Shown piece after piece: positions 9,078 through 17,427 of a stretch of DNA of 64,000 nucleotides. How positions within the stretch are numbered: the stretch's first letter is position 1; every line of letters starts with the position of its first letter. Source of the stretch: JAQVEM01 sp964603595 (GTDB lineage Bacteria; Actinomycetota; Humimicrobiia; Humimicrobiales; Humimicrobiaceae); NCBI GenBank assembly GCA_964603595.1, contig CAZRVN010000003.1, positions 1-64,000 on the forward strand, given 5' to 3'. The notes under the pieces were generated by a model that ran no database searches, had not been told where the DNA came from, and was given only the letters and a program-made list of their open reading frames with translations. The translations under genes and the position numbers were made by a program.

Positions 9078-10339
9078 TGTTCCGGGCTATTATAAATGCC
9101 TTTAGAATTAGTGAAATCAGGAATAGAATACTTTTTACTATAGGTATTTTAGCAATTTACAGGTTTGGTGCTAATATATCTGTACCCGGTGTTGATGCAG
9201 CTAAAGTTTTAGAGCAGGTTGAAACCGGAATAATGGGCATGATGGATTTATTTTCAGGAGGTGCCCTGGGGAATTTTGCAGTTTTTTCACTTGGTATAAT
9301 GCCTTACATAACTGCTACTATTGTTATGCAGCTTCTTCAGGTAGCAATCCCCAGGTTAGAGCAGCTGGCTAAAGAAGGGGAGATGGGAAGAAGGAAAATA
9401 AATCAAATAGCAAGGTACCTTACTGTAGGTCTTGCCCTTATGCAATCCATAGCTTTTGTATTTACTTTTAGAAGTTATGGTGCCATACCTGTTTTTGATT
9501 TTATCCATGTTAGTCTGATAGTAATAACTCTGACGGCTGGAACCACAGCAATAATGTGGCTTGGTGAGTTGATAAATATACATGGAATAGGAAATGGAAT
9601 TTCACTTATAATATTTGCAAATATAATTTCAAGGATACCCAGTCAGATTATAAGATTATTCAAGTTAAAAGGTACCAATTATTTCTTTCTGGCTCTTTTT
9701 GCGGTTTTTACCATAGGTATAATTATATCTATTATACTTATTCAGCAGGGTGAGAGAAAGATTCCGGTCCAGTATGCAAAGAGGATTATAGGAAGAAAAG
9801 TTTTTGGAGGGCAGAGTACTTATATACCCCTGAAGGTAAATCAATCAGGAGTAATGCCTATAATATTAGCAATATCTGTGGTGCTCTTTCCCACAACAAT
9901 TGCGCAGTTTATACCGGTAGGGTGGGTAAAGTCTATTGCGAATTCCTTTAGTCCGACCATAGAGGGTCAGATAAACCCGATTTATGCTGTTACTTACACT
10001 ATCCTCATTATAGTATTTGCTTATTTCTATACTGCTATTACATTTAATCCTATAGATACAGCAGATAGTTTGAGAAGATATGGGGGATTTATTCCGGGTA
10101 TTCGTCCTGGTAAAAACACTTCAGATTATTTAACTAATATTTTAAACCGTATAACGCTTCCGGGTGCGATATTTTTGGCTATAATAGCGCTTCTACCTGA
10201 AATGTTAATTAATTATATGGGATTACCCTTTAGATTTGGCGGAACATCAATAATTATTGCGGTAGGTGTTGCATTAGATACTATGAGGCAACTTGAGTCG
10301 CAACTTACAATGAGAGATTACGAAGGATTTTTGAAATGA
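9077..10339 (+). CDS. secY: Preprotein translocase subunit SecY
   Basis: Central channel of the Sec translocon in the cytoplasmic membrane. 420 residues with ten hydrophobic segments. Recognisable parts are the plug region with SVPGVDAAKV-like text, FSLGIMPYITATIVMQLL, the loop with RKINQIARY, IIGRKVFGGQSTYIPLKVNQSGVMP and the C-terminal RYGGFIPGIRPG and TMRDYEGFLK. It overlaps adk by four bases (ATGA). Confidence 0.97.
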   Translation: MFRAIINAFRISEIRNRILFTIGILAIYRFGANISVPGVDAAKVLEQVETGIMGMMDLFSGGALGNFAVFSLGIMPYITATIVMQLLQVAIPRLEQLAKEGEMGRRKINQIARYLTVGLALMQSIAFVFTFRSYGAIPVFDFIHVSLIVITLTAGTTAIMWLGELINIHGIGNGISLIIFANIISRIPSQIIRLFKLKGTNYFFLALFAVFTIGIIISIILIQQGERKIPVQYAKRIIGRKVFGGQSTYIPLKVNQSGVMPIILAISVVLFPTTIAQFIPVGWVKSIANSFSPTIEGQINPIYAVTYTILIIVFAYFYTAITFNPIDTADSLRRYGGFIPGIRPGKNTSDYLTNILNRITLPGAIFLAIIALLPEMLINYMGLPFRFGGTSIIIAVGVALDTMRQLESQLTMRDYEGFLK

Positions 10340-10971
10340 TAATAGTTTTACTGGGAGCACCGGGTGTAGGTAAAGGGACACAGGCAAGGGCGATTTGTAA
10401 GAATTTCGGCATGTCCCATATTTCAACGGGTGATATTTTAAGATATGAAATAAAAAAAGGAACCGAGCTTGGCAAGAAAGTAGCAGAGTATGTTGAGAGC
10501 GGGAAATTAGTTCCGGATGAAGTAATAATTGAGATAATAAAAAAAAGAATAAGCGGTAGTCAGTTAGAAAAGGGTTTTTTAATGGATGGCTTTCCGAGAA
10601 ACTTGAAACAGGCAAAAATGTTCTCGGAAATGATGAATGAGCTGGGTATTGGACTGGACAGGGTAATAAATATAGTTGTTGATGAAAATGAGATTATTGA
10701 AAGACTGAGCAATAGGAGAGTATGCAGCGCATGCAAAAGCATATTCAGTGTTAATGAAACAGATAAAAGTTTGGCAAAATGCCCTAAATGCGGAGCTCCT
10801 TTGATAAGGAGAAAGGATGATGATTCTGAAGTTATCAGGCACAGGCTGGAAGTATATGAATCAGAAACCAGGCCGCTTATTGATTTTTATGCCGATAAGG
10901 GATTACTTGTAAATGTTGATGGTTCAGGGGATAAAGAGGAAATAACTGAAAGGATATTAAAGATTTTATGA
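10336..10971 (+). CDS. adk: Adenylate kinase, zinc-LID form
   Basis: Converts AMP and ATP to two ADP in the cytoplasm. Walker A GAPGVGKGT is at residues 7-15, and FLMDGFPRN at 81-89. The LID domain has four cysteines (C130, C133, C149, C152), the zinc-binding type. 211 residues, full length. Overlaps secY and map by four bases at each end, so secY, adk and map form a tightly coupled trio. Confidence 0.97.
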   Translation: MIIVLLGAPGVGKGTQARAICKNFGMSHISTGDILRYEIKKGTELGKKVAEYVESGKLVPDEVIIEIIKKRISGSQLEKGFLMDGFPRNLKQAKMFSEMMNELGIGLDRVINIVVDENEIIERLSNRRVCSACKSIFSVNETDKSLAKCPKCGAPLIRRKDDDSEVIRHRLEVYESETRPLIDFYADKGLLVNVDGSGDKEEITERILKIL

Positions 10972-11732
10972 TAATATGCAAGTCGCCGGATGAAATAAAA
11001 ATAATGGAAAAAGCAGGAAAAATAGTGGCAAAGGTTCTTTCAAAGGTAGAAGAAATCATAAAACCCGGTATCACCAGTGAGTATATAGACAGGGTAGCTG
11101 AGGAAATTATAATAAGTGAAAATGCTATTCCTGCTTTTAAGGGATATAAGGGAAGATTTGATAAAAAACCATATCCAAGTAGCGTATGTGTATCAATTAA
11201 TGAAGAAGTGGTACATGGGATTCCCGGTAAAAGGGTTATAAGGGACGGGGACCTGGTATCTGTAGATGTTGGTGCGAAGATAGATGGTTTTTATGGCGAT
11301 GCGGCCCGAACATTTAAGGTTGGTAAAGTTAGCAGGGATGCTGAAAGATTATGGAAAGCTACAAAGGAAGCTCTTGAGATGGGTATAGAGAAAGGTAAAG
11401 TTGGCAACAGACTGTCAGATATCTCGAATGCAATTGAAAATAGAGCTATTAAGGATGGATTTTCAGTAGTGAGGGATTTTGTAGGTCATGGGATAGGCAG
11501 AGAAATGCACGAAGATCCTCAAATATTAAACTATGGCCCTCCGGGACAGGGACCAGTTCTAAAAGAGGGAATGGTACTGGCGATAGAGCCCATGTTGAAT
11601 CTGGGAGGCAGTGAAGTTAAGATAATGGGTGATAGTTGGACTGTTGTAACCAGTGACGGAAAGCTTTCCTGCCATTTTGAAAATACAGTAGCATTATGTA
11701 AAGATGGCCCGAAGATATTGACAGAGGCCTGA
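10968..11732 (+). CDS. map: Methionine aminopeptidase type I
   Basis: Removes the initiator methionine from nascent proteins. All five metal ligands of the pita-bread fold are visible: two Asp in SVDVGAKIDGFYGDAARTF, His in VGHGIGREMHE, Glu in AIEPML and Glu in HFENTVAL. The substrate-site His is in VVHGIPG. 254 residues without the SH3-linker extension of type Ic enzymes. Followed by 106 non-coding bases before infA. Confidence 0.97.
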   Translation: MIICKSPDEIKIMEKAGKIVAKVLSKVEEIIKPGITSEYIDRVAEEIIISENAIPAFKGYKGRFDKKPYPSSVCVSINEEVVHGIPGKRVIRDGDLVSVDVGAKIDGFYGDAARTFKVGKVSRDAERLWKATKEALEMGIEKGKVGNRLSDISNAIENRAIKDGFSVVRDFVGHGIGREMHEDPQILNYGPPGQGPVLKEGMVLAIEPMLNLGGSEVKIMGDSWTVVTSDGKLSCHFENTVALCKDGPKILTEA

Positions 11733-11825
11733 TAAAAATTAATATTATTGAAAATTTTATGGACATACTAAAAGTTTTTTGATAACCTACGTATTTGCGC
11801 TATTTTTAATTTAAAATATTAGTGC

Positions 11826-11831
11826 GGAGGT
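11826..11831 (+). promoter_or_regulatory. Ribosome-binding site of infA
   Basis: GGAGGT lies seven bases before the AUU codon at 11839 and after an in-frame stop at 11833-11835. No AUG, GUG or UUG occurs in the infA frame until codon 22, too far away for this site to serve. The site therefore decides the start at AUU. Confidence 0.75.
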
Positions 11832-11838
11832 TTAAAAG

Positions 11839-12060
11839 ATTTCTAAAAAGGAAGATATAATAGAAGCCGAGGGGACTATTCTGGAAGCACTCCCCAATGC
11901 CATGTTTAGAGTTGAACTGGATAACGGGCATAAGGTGCTTGCTCATATCTCAGGTAAAATGAGGATGCATTATATAAAAATTTTACCTGGAGATAAAGTT
12001 AAAATTGAAATATCACCTTATGATTTAAGCAAAGGAAGAATTATTTTTAGGAAGAAGTAA
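11839..12060 (+). CDS. infA: Translation initiation factor IF-1, apparent AUU start
   Basis: IF-1 blocks the ribosomal A site during initiation and works with IF-2 and IF-3. The frame encodes 73 residues: (M)[19 protein letters not shown], then the OB-fold landmarks [28 protein letters not shown] and a [10 protein letters not shown] ending. That is a complete IF-1. The only codon that gives the family's N-terminus is AUU at 11839, behind GGAGGT; the frame is closed by a TAA two codons upstream. AUU starts are well known for infC, where they allow autoregulation through initiation fidelity; for infA this would be analogous but is inference. The gene lies between map and rpmJ as usual. A sequencing error in the start codon is the main alternative. 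Confidence 0.9.
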   Translation: MSKKEDIIEAEGTILEALPNAMFRVELDNGHKVLAHISGKMRMHYIKILPGDKVKIEISPYDLSKGRIIFRKK

Positions 12061-12144
12061 CTTTTTATAAAATTGATAATTAGAAATTTTAGATGGAAGT
12101 TGTTAAGAAGTTATAGGTAGTTTGGTGGAAAGAAGGAATAAGAA

Positions 12145-12258
12145 ATGAAGGTTAAGCCATCAGTTAAGAGAATATGTAAGAGCTGTAAGATTATAAAGAG
12201 ACACGGTAAAGTTGTTGTTATCTGTAAAAATCCGCGTCATAAGCAGAGACAGGGTTAA
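12145..12258 (+). CDS. rpmJ: Ribosomal protein L36, zinc form
   Basis: A 37-residue large-subunit protein: [19 protein letters not shown], then [15 protein letters not shown]. Three cysteines and one histidine (CxxC, C, H) form the zinc site of the C+ paralogue. Preceded by GGTGGAAAGAAGGA and followed 11 bases later by rpsM, its normal neighbour. Confidence 0.96.
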   Translation: MKVKPSVKRICKSCKIIKRHGKVVVICKNPRHKQRQG

Positions 12259-12269
12259 GGAGGTTTTAA

Positions 12270-12644
12270 TTGGTAAGAATTTCAGGTGTTGACATACCGA
12301 ATGATAAACATATTTGTGTAGCTCTAACATATATCTTTGGTATTGGAAGGTCTACAGCAGATAAAATACTGGAAAAATTAAATATTGGAATGAGCATAAA
12401 AGCCAAGGACCTCAGCGAGGATGAGATAGTAAGGATAAGAGAGTATATAGAAAATAACTACACTATTGAAGGAGACTTAAGAAGAGAAGTAAATCAGAAT
12501 ATAAAAAGATTAATTGAGATAAATTCGTACAGGGGCATCAGGCATAAAAGGGGTTTGCCGGTAAGAGGGCAGAGAACCCATACTAATGCAAGAACCAGAA
12601 AAGGTAAGAAAAGAAGTGTAGGAATAAAGAAAGGTAAAATTTAA
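12270..12644 (+). CDS. rpsM: Ribosomal protein S13
   Basis: Small-subunit S13 in the 30S head, contacting P-site tRNA and forming intersubunit bridges. TTG start behind AAGGAGG. It has the [11 protein letters not shown] opening, a helix-hairpin-helix ([13 protein letters not shown]), and the basic [25 protein letters not shown] region. 124 residues, normal. Confidence 0.97.
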   Translation: MVRISGVDIPNDKHICVALTYIFGIGRSTADKILEKLNIGMSIKAKDLSEDEIVRIREYIENNYTIEGDLRREVNQNIKRLIEINSYRGIRHKRGLPVRGQRTHTNARTRKGKKRSVGIKKGKI

Positions 12645-12678
12645 ATAAATCTTAAATTAAAAGTTTCAGGAGGCGAAG

Positions 12679-13077
12679 TTGGCAAAAAAAATTGTTGGTA
12701 AAAGAAGAGTAAAAAGTAAGGAAAGAAAAAATATACCATATGGGATTGCTCATGTCCAGTCTACTTTTAATAATACTATTGTAAATATTACAGACCAGAA
12801 TGGTAATACAATTGCATGGGGTAGTGCTGGTGGCCAGGGATTTAAAGGTTCCAGGAAGAGCACCCCATTTGCTGCCCAGATAACTGCAACTGCAGTGGCC
12901 AGAAATGCAAGAGAACATGGGGTTATTAAAGTAGACGTAAGAGTTAAGGGTGTAGGGTCAGGAAGAGAAACTGCGGTTAGGTCTCTTCAAGCAGCCGGAT
13001 TAGAAATTGGTAATATAATAGATGTAACACCTATACCCCATAATGGTTGCAGACCGCCTAAGAGAAGGAGAGTTTAG
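12679..13077 (+). CDS. rpsK: Ribosomal protein S11
   Basis: Small-subunit S11 on the platform. TTG start behind CAGGAGG. Signature text includes [43 protein letters not shown] and the [16 protein letters not shown] ending. 132 residues. Confidence 0.97.
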   Translation: MAKKIVGKRRVKSKERKNIPYGIAHVQSTFNNTIVNITDQNGNTIAWGSAGGQGFKGSRKSTPFAAQITATAVARNAREHGVIKVDVRVKGVGSGRETAVRSLQAAGLEIGNIIDVTPIPHNGCRPPKRRRV

Positions 13078-13105
13078 AAAGTTTTAAGATAAGGAGTTAT
13101 TGTAA

Positions 13106-13732
13106 ATGTCAACGGCTAAAGAACCTGCATGCAAGCAGTGCAGGAGAGAAAAAGAAAAATTATTCCTAAAAGGGCAGAGGTGTTTTTCTGCTAAGTGTGC
13201 TATGGAAAGGAAGCCTTATGCTCCCGGACAGAGAGCGAAGAGAAGAGTTGTGGAAACAGGTTATTGTGTGCAGTTAAGAGAGAAACAAAAGGCCAAGAAA
13301 TATTATGGAGTAATAGAAAAGCAGTTCAGAAATTATTATGAAAAAGCTGTTAAAAGCAAAGGGGTTACAGGGGAAACTCTGCTCCAGCTTCTTGAGACAA
13401 GGCTTGACAGTGGCGTTTATATGATGGGTTTTGCTTCCTCAAGGGCTCAGGCGAGGCAGCTAATTTCTCATGGACATATTCTTATAAATGGGAAAAAAGT
13501 TGACAGGGCTTCATGCCAGTTAAGAGAAGGAGATGAAGTGAGCGTGGTTGAATCCAGTAAAGAAATAGTTCCTGTAATTGAGGCCAAAGAAAGCGGGGGG
13601 ACTCTTACTGTATCTGAATGGCTGGAAGTTGACCTGGATAAACTAAAAGGTAAAGTAATAAGACTGCCCGAGAGAAATGAGATAAAAGTTCCTATTAATG
13701 AGCGGGTAATAGTGGAACTGTATTCTAAGTAA
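13106..13732 (+). CDS. rpsD: Ribosomal protein S4, zinc form
   Basis: Small-subunit S4, a primary 16S binder that often represses the alpha operon. 208 residues. The N-terminal region has C-x2-C and C-x4-C pairs (ACKQCRR, CFSAKCAME), the zinc-binding version. An S4 RNA-binding domain follows (RLDSGVYMMGFASSRAQARQLISHGHILING). AAGGAG precedes the ATG. Confidence 0.97.
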   Translation: MSTAKEPACKQCRREKEKLFLKGQRCFSAKCAMERKPYAPGQRAKRRVVETGYCVQLREKQKAKKYYGVIEKQFRNYYEKAVKSKGVTGETLLQLLETRLDSGVYMMGFASSRAQARQLISHGHILINGKKVDRASCQLREGDEVSVVESSKEIVPVIEAKESGGTLTVSEWLEVDLDKLKGKVIRLPERNEIKVPINERVIVELYSK

Positions 13733-13777
13733 TATGAATGTTCATTTGAGTATTCTTTTTTAGGAGGTAGATATAAA

Positions 13778-14713
13778 TTGTTAAAAATGCATAAACCAAA
13801 TGTAACCGTAAAGCACAAAGATGATTTTTCAGGCGAGTTTGTTATTGAACCGCTGGAAAGAGGTTTTGGGCATACTCTCGGTAATTCAATAAGGAGGGTT
13901 TTGCTTTCATCCATAGAAGGAGTAGGAATTACAAGGATTAGAGTGGATGGTATTATGCATGAGTTCTCAACCCTGGAAGGTATGAGAGAAGATGTGCTGG
14001 AGTTCATTGCTAATTTAAGAGGAGTTGTTTTTAGAATGGAAGCTGATGAACCAGTAATGCTAAAACTTGAGAAAAAAGGCCCGGTAACTATAAAAGCTTC
14101 AGATATAAAATGTGTTTCCGATATAGAGATAGTAAATCCAGATGAGTATATATGTACCCTGTCCAAGAAGGGTAAATTAAGTGCAGAAATAAGGATTGAA
14201 AAAAATAAGGGCTATAAGAATGCAGAAGAGAATGCAGTGGAAGGAGAACCTATTGGAGTGATACCGGTTGACACCATATTTTCGCCGGTGGAAGTTGTTC
14301 AATTTAAAGTGGAGAATACAAGAGTCGGGCAGGTAACTAACTATGATAGACTTATAATCAACATAGAGACCAACGGCAGTGTTAAACCGGAAGATGCTTT
14401 GAGCCAGGCATCTAAAATTATTAATGATTACATGGCACTTATGATAGATCTTTCTGAAAAGCAGAATAGAGACGAACCAATATTTGAAGAAATTGAAGAA
14501 GAAGATAAAGAACAGGAGTATCCCTCTATTGAAGAATTAGAACTTTCAGTAAGAGCATACAATTGTCTGAAAAGAGAGGGTATTGACTCTGTAGAAAAAT
14601 TATTGGAATACAGTGAGAATGAACTTCTGGATATAAGAAATTTTGGTCAAAAGTCAATTCAGGAAGTTAAGGATAAAATTAAAGAGCTGGGATTATCTTT
14701 TAAACAAAAGTAA
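13778..14713 (+). CDS. rpoA: RNA polymerase alpha subunit
   Basis: Assembly platform of RNA polymerase. The N-terminal dimerisation domain has FVIEPLERGFGHTLGNSIRRVLLSS; the C-terminal domain, which binds UP elements and activators, has IEELELSVRAYNCLKREGI and DIRNFGQKSIQEVKDKI. 311 residues, full length. TTG 13778 is preceded by AGGAGGT; an ATG three codons later is an alternative. Confidence 0.97.
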   Translation: MLKMHKPNVTVKHKDDFSGEFVIEPLERGFGHTLGNSIRRVLLSSIEGVGITRIRVDGIMHEFSTLEGMREDVLEFIANLRGVVFRMEADEPVMLKLEKKGPVTIKASDIKCVSDIEIVNPDEYICTLSKKGKLSAEIRIEKNKGYKNAEENAVEGEPIGVIPVDTIFSPVEVVQFKVENTRVGQVTNYDRLIINIETNGSVKPEDALSQASKIINDYMALMIDLSEKQNRDEPIFEEIEEEDKEQEYPSIEELELSVRAYNCLKREGIDSVEKLLEYSENELLDIRNFGQKSIQEVKDKIKELGLSFKQK

Positions 14714-14732
14714 TAGGCAGGGGAAAAAGATT

Positions 14733-15089
14733 ATGGTAGTACCGAAAAAAGGTAGAAGATTTGGAGGAAGCAGCAGTAACCAGAAAGCAATTATGAGGAA
14801 TCTGGCTATTTCGCTGTTTAATAACGGTAAGATTAAGACTACACTGGCAAAAGCTAAATATGTTAGAAGCTTTGTTGATAAGTTAATAACCATCTCAAAA
14901 AAAGATAATCTGGCAGCCAGGAGAAACTGTATAAAATTGTTGGGAAATACTGAAGCTGTAAGGAAACTATTTAATGAGATAGCTCCGGCTATGTATGATA
15001 GGTCCAGTGGATTTACAAGAATCGTAAGGTATAAGAATAGGCCTGGGGATGGAGCTGAGATGGCGATAATGCAGCTTCTTAAAAAATAA
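14733..15089 (+). CDS. rplQ: Ribosomal protein L17
   Basis: Large-subunit L17 near the tunnel exit. ATG 14733 behind GGCAGGGG gives a 118-residue product with GRRFGGSSSNQKAIMRNL and the GFTRIVRYKNRPGDGAEMAI motif. A longer frame from 14643 lies inside rpoA and is rejected. Last ribosomal gene of the alpha cluster before truA. Confidence 0.96.
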   Translation: MVVPKKGRRFGGSSSNQKAIMRNLAISLFNNGKIKTTLAKAKYVRSFVDKLITISKKDNLAARRNCIKLLGNTEAVRKLFNEIAPAMYDRSSGFTRIVRYKNRPGDGAEMAIMQLLKK

Positions 15090-15137
15090 AAGATAAATTT
15101 TTGCTATTTTGAAAAATATGAATTTAAACTGCGTAAT

Positions 15138-15887
15138 ATGATTAATAACTATATGGCTGTCGTGGAATATGATGGGACGGACTACAGTGGATTTCAAATA
15201 CAGCCAGGAGGAGTTAATACTATACAGGGGCAGCTGGAAGCAATTTTTTCAAAAATACTTAATGCGAAGATTGATTTGAAATATGCAGGAAGAACTGACG
15301 CAGGGGTTCATGCCAGTAATCAGGTAATAAGTTTTAGTACTGCCAAGAACCTGGATATTTACAGGATTAAATGGTCTGTAAACAGTATGCTTCCCCAGGA
15401 TATAGTAATTAAAGAAATTAAAAAAGTGGACTCTTCTTTTGATGCAAGGAGGGACGCGGTTTTAAGAGAATATAGTTATTTTATAGTAAATAAAGAGTAT
15501 CAAAGTGTTTTTTTGAAAGAGTACAGCATTCTTGTAAACAAAGAACTGAATATAAACCTTATGAAAAAAGCTGCAAAGATGTTTCTGGGTGTAAAGGATT
15601 TCGGTTCTTTTTGTAATCCTGAATGCATGAGCAATAATACAATAAGAAAGATTTTCAGATTTACTGTAGAAAAAACAAAATATGACCTGATAGTTTTTAA
15701 GATTGCGGCAAACTCTTTTTTATATAACATGGTTAGAATTATAATAGGAACTGTGCTTGAAGTAGGCAGGGGACAGAGGAAGCTGGTAAGTATAGGGGAA
15801 GCTCTTAAAAAAAGGGACAGGAATCTAGCAGGGGAAATAGTACCGGCAAAAGGTCTTTTTCTTACTGAAGTTGAATATGTGAGATAA
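15138..15887 (+). CDS. truA: tRNA pseudouridine(38-40) synthase TruA
   Basis: Makes pseudouridine at tRNA positions 38-40. The catalytic Asp lies in GRTDAGVHA; the start VEYDGTDYSGFQ and the AANSFLYNMVRIIIGT segment are also typical. 249 residues, normal. The gene sits between rplQ and rplM, as in many Gram-positive genomes. No strong ribosome-binding site is visible. Confidence 0.95.
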   Translation: MINNYMAVVEYDGTDYSGFQIQPGGVNTIQGQLEAIFSKILNAKIDLKYAGRTDAGVHASNQVISFSTAKNLDIYRIKWSVNSMLPQDIVIKEIKKVDSSFDARRDAVLREYSYFIVNKEYQSVFLKEYSILVNKELNINLMKKAAKMFLGVKDFGSFCNPECMSNNTIRKIFRFTVEKTKYDLIVFKIAANSFLYNMVRIIIGTVLEVGRGQRKLVSIGEALKKRDRNLAGEIVPAKGLFLTEVEYVR

Positions 15888-15899
15888 TCGGAGGAAGTT

Positions 15900-16343
15900 A
15901 TGGTTAATACGGGACTTAAAACATTTAATTTAAAAAAAGAAGAAATAAAAAGAAAGTGGTTTTTAATAGATGCAAAGGATAAAAACCTAGGGAGGCTCTG
16001 TACAGGTATAGCCAGGATTTTAAGGGGCAAGAATAAACCAACATTTACACCGCATCTGGATTGTGGTGATTATGTAATTGTTATAAATGCAGATAAGATA
16101 AAAGTTACCGGGAATAAAATGGAAGATAAGAAGTATTACAGACATTCGGGTTATATTGGTAATCTGAAGGTTTTAAATCTAAGAAAAATGATTAAGAAAT
16201 CACCCGAGCTTGTTATAAGGAATGCGGTAAAAGGAATGCTGCCCCATAACATACTGGGAAGAAAGATGTTAAAAAAGTTGAAGATATACAGGGGTGAAAA
16301 AAATATGCATATTGCTCAAAAACCAGAAAAAATTGATATATAA
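15900..16343 (+). CDS. rplM: Ribosomal protein L13
   Basis: Large-subunit L13, an early assembly protein. GGAGGAAG precedes the ATG. Typical segments are KWFLIDAKDKNLGRLCTGIA, DCGDYVIVINADKIKVTGNK and VKGMLPHNILGRKMLKKLKIY. 147 residues. Followed 15 bases later by its usual partner rpsI. Confidence 0.97.
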   Translation: MVNTGLKTFNLKKEEIKRKWFLIDAKDKNLGRLCTGIARILRGKNKPTFTPHLDCGDYVIVINADKIKVTGNKMEDKKYYRHSGYIGNLKVLNLRKMIKKSPELVIRNAVKGMLPHNILGRKMLKKLKIYRGEKNMHIAQKPEKIDI

Positions 16344-16358
16344 AAAAGGAGAATTAAT

Positions 16359-16754
16359 TTGACGGAAAATGCGATATACAGTGCGACTGGGAAAAGGAAA
16401 AAATCAATAGCCAGAGTAACTTTAATCCCAGGTAAAGGAAAAATTACAGTAAATTCAAGAGACTTTAAGGAATATTTTAAAAGGGAATCTCTTATTACTA
16501 TAATTCTGGAGCCCTTCAAGGTTACAAACACAGAGAATGCCTATGATGCCATTGTGGACCTGTCAGGGGGAGGTATATCCGGCCAGGCAGGTGCATTACG
16601 TCATGGTATTTCAAAGGCGTTACTTAAAATTAATCAGGAGTATAGGCCAATACTTAAAAGAGAGGGTTTTCTGACCCGGGATTCAAGAATTAAAGAGAGG
16701 AAAAAGTATGGTCTTAAAAAAGCAAGGAAAAAACCCCAGTTCTCCAAAAGATAA
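16359..16754 (+). CDS. rpsI: Ribosomal protein S9
   Basis: Small-subunit S9, whose C-terminal tail reaches P-site tRNA. TTG start behind AAAGGAG. It has [12 protein letters not shown], the [22 protein letters not shown] stretch, and the [18 protein letters not shown] ending with the terminal arginine that contacts tRNA. 131 residues. Last ribosomal gene of the run. Confidence 0.97.
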   Translation: MTENAIYSATGKRKKSIARVTLIPGKGKITVNSRDFKEYFKRESLITIILEPFKVTNTENAYDAIVDLSGGGISGQAGALRHGISKALLKINQEYRPILKREGFLTRDSRIKERKKYGLKKARKKPQFSKR

Positions 16755-16767
16755 GAGTCCTTTCTTA

Positions 16768-17384
16768 ATGAATTATCCCTGTTTAAAAATATATCTGGAT
16801 AAAATATACAATAATAGCAGGGTAATTAATAATAAGTGTTCCAGAGAGCATTTCCTTTGTCGGCGTCACCAAATGTGTAATGGGTGATGTAAAAATAGCG
16901 TCAGAGATGAAAAAATCAGATATTAAAATATTTGGGGATAGCCGGATTGAAAATCTTGAGAAGTTGAGAAGCTTTTATGGAGAAGAGCAGTTGCTTATGA
17001 TGCTGCGGAGATCTATTCCCGGAGAAATTGACAGACTGGTTGAAATCTGTAATATTAGCTTGAATATGCAATTAAAAACACTGGAAAAGATTGAGAAGGC
17101 ATGCAGAGAAAAGAAAAAATAGCGAAGTATATAAAATTCTTTTAGCTCTCGGACTCCAGGATGTTGATAGCAGTAATATCAACTGTTGCAATCCGGATTT
17201 AGAAATAACTGGCCAGAGCAGTGACCATATGGTTATTGAAGTGAAGAAGAATAGTACAAACGAGGGTAAGACTGATTGTCCAAAATTAGAAACAGGAGAT
17301 ATAGAATCTTTTAAACTGGATTATTTTGGTTTAATGTTCTGTATGTCTTCTCCTTTTATCAGGAAAGAATATATAGAAGGATAA
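16768..17384 (+). pseudogene. Decayed alanine/ornithine racemase-family gene
   Basis: Three out-of-frame pieces read as one PLP-dependent racemase of the alanine/ornithine racemase family (COG3457 type, about 350 residues). From ATG 16768: MNYPCLKIYLDKIYNNSRVI, like the family start YPxLxIDLDKIxxNAR. After a frameshift in the 16840s: SISFVGVTKCVMGD (with the PLP lysine), then KIFGDSRIENLEKLR and CNISLNMQLKTLEKI, ending at a stop at 17120-17122. A third frame from about 17115 gives the family C-terminus: LLALGLQDVDSS, ITGQSSDHMVIEV, DYFGLMFCMSSPF. The middle of the protein, by my estimate some 160 residues, is missing. Lies 13 bases after rpsI. Read as a dead gene with an internal deletion; annotating the frames at 16880 and 17091 as separate small genes would be misleading. 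Confidence 0.85.
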
Positions 17385-17427
17385 AAAAGGTTTTTAATAT
17401 GGCAAGATTTTTAGGAGGAGTAGCTAT

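Noticed and set aside
11732..11838. Strong promoter for infA
   Set aside because: TTGATA at 11779-11784 has no good -10 at proper spacing; read-through from upstream is more likely.
13468..14166. Minus-strand frame of 232 codons across rpsD and rpoA
   Set aside because: Antisense to conserved genes, Ser/Ile/Leu-rich low-complexity product typical of AT-rich shadow frames.
15500..16030. Minus-strand frame of 176 codons across truA and rplM
   Set aside because: Antisense shadow of two clear genes.
16880..17384. Two separate small hypothetical genes
   Set aside because: Both match successive parts of one racemase family; treated as a single pseudogene.
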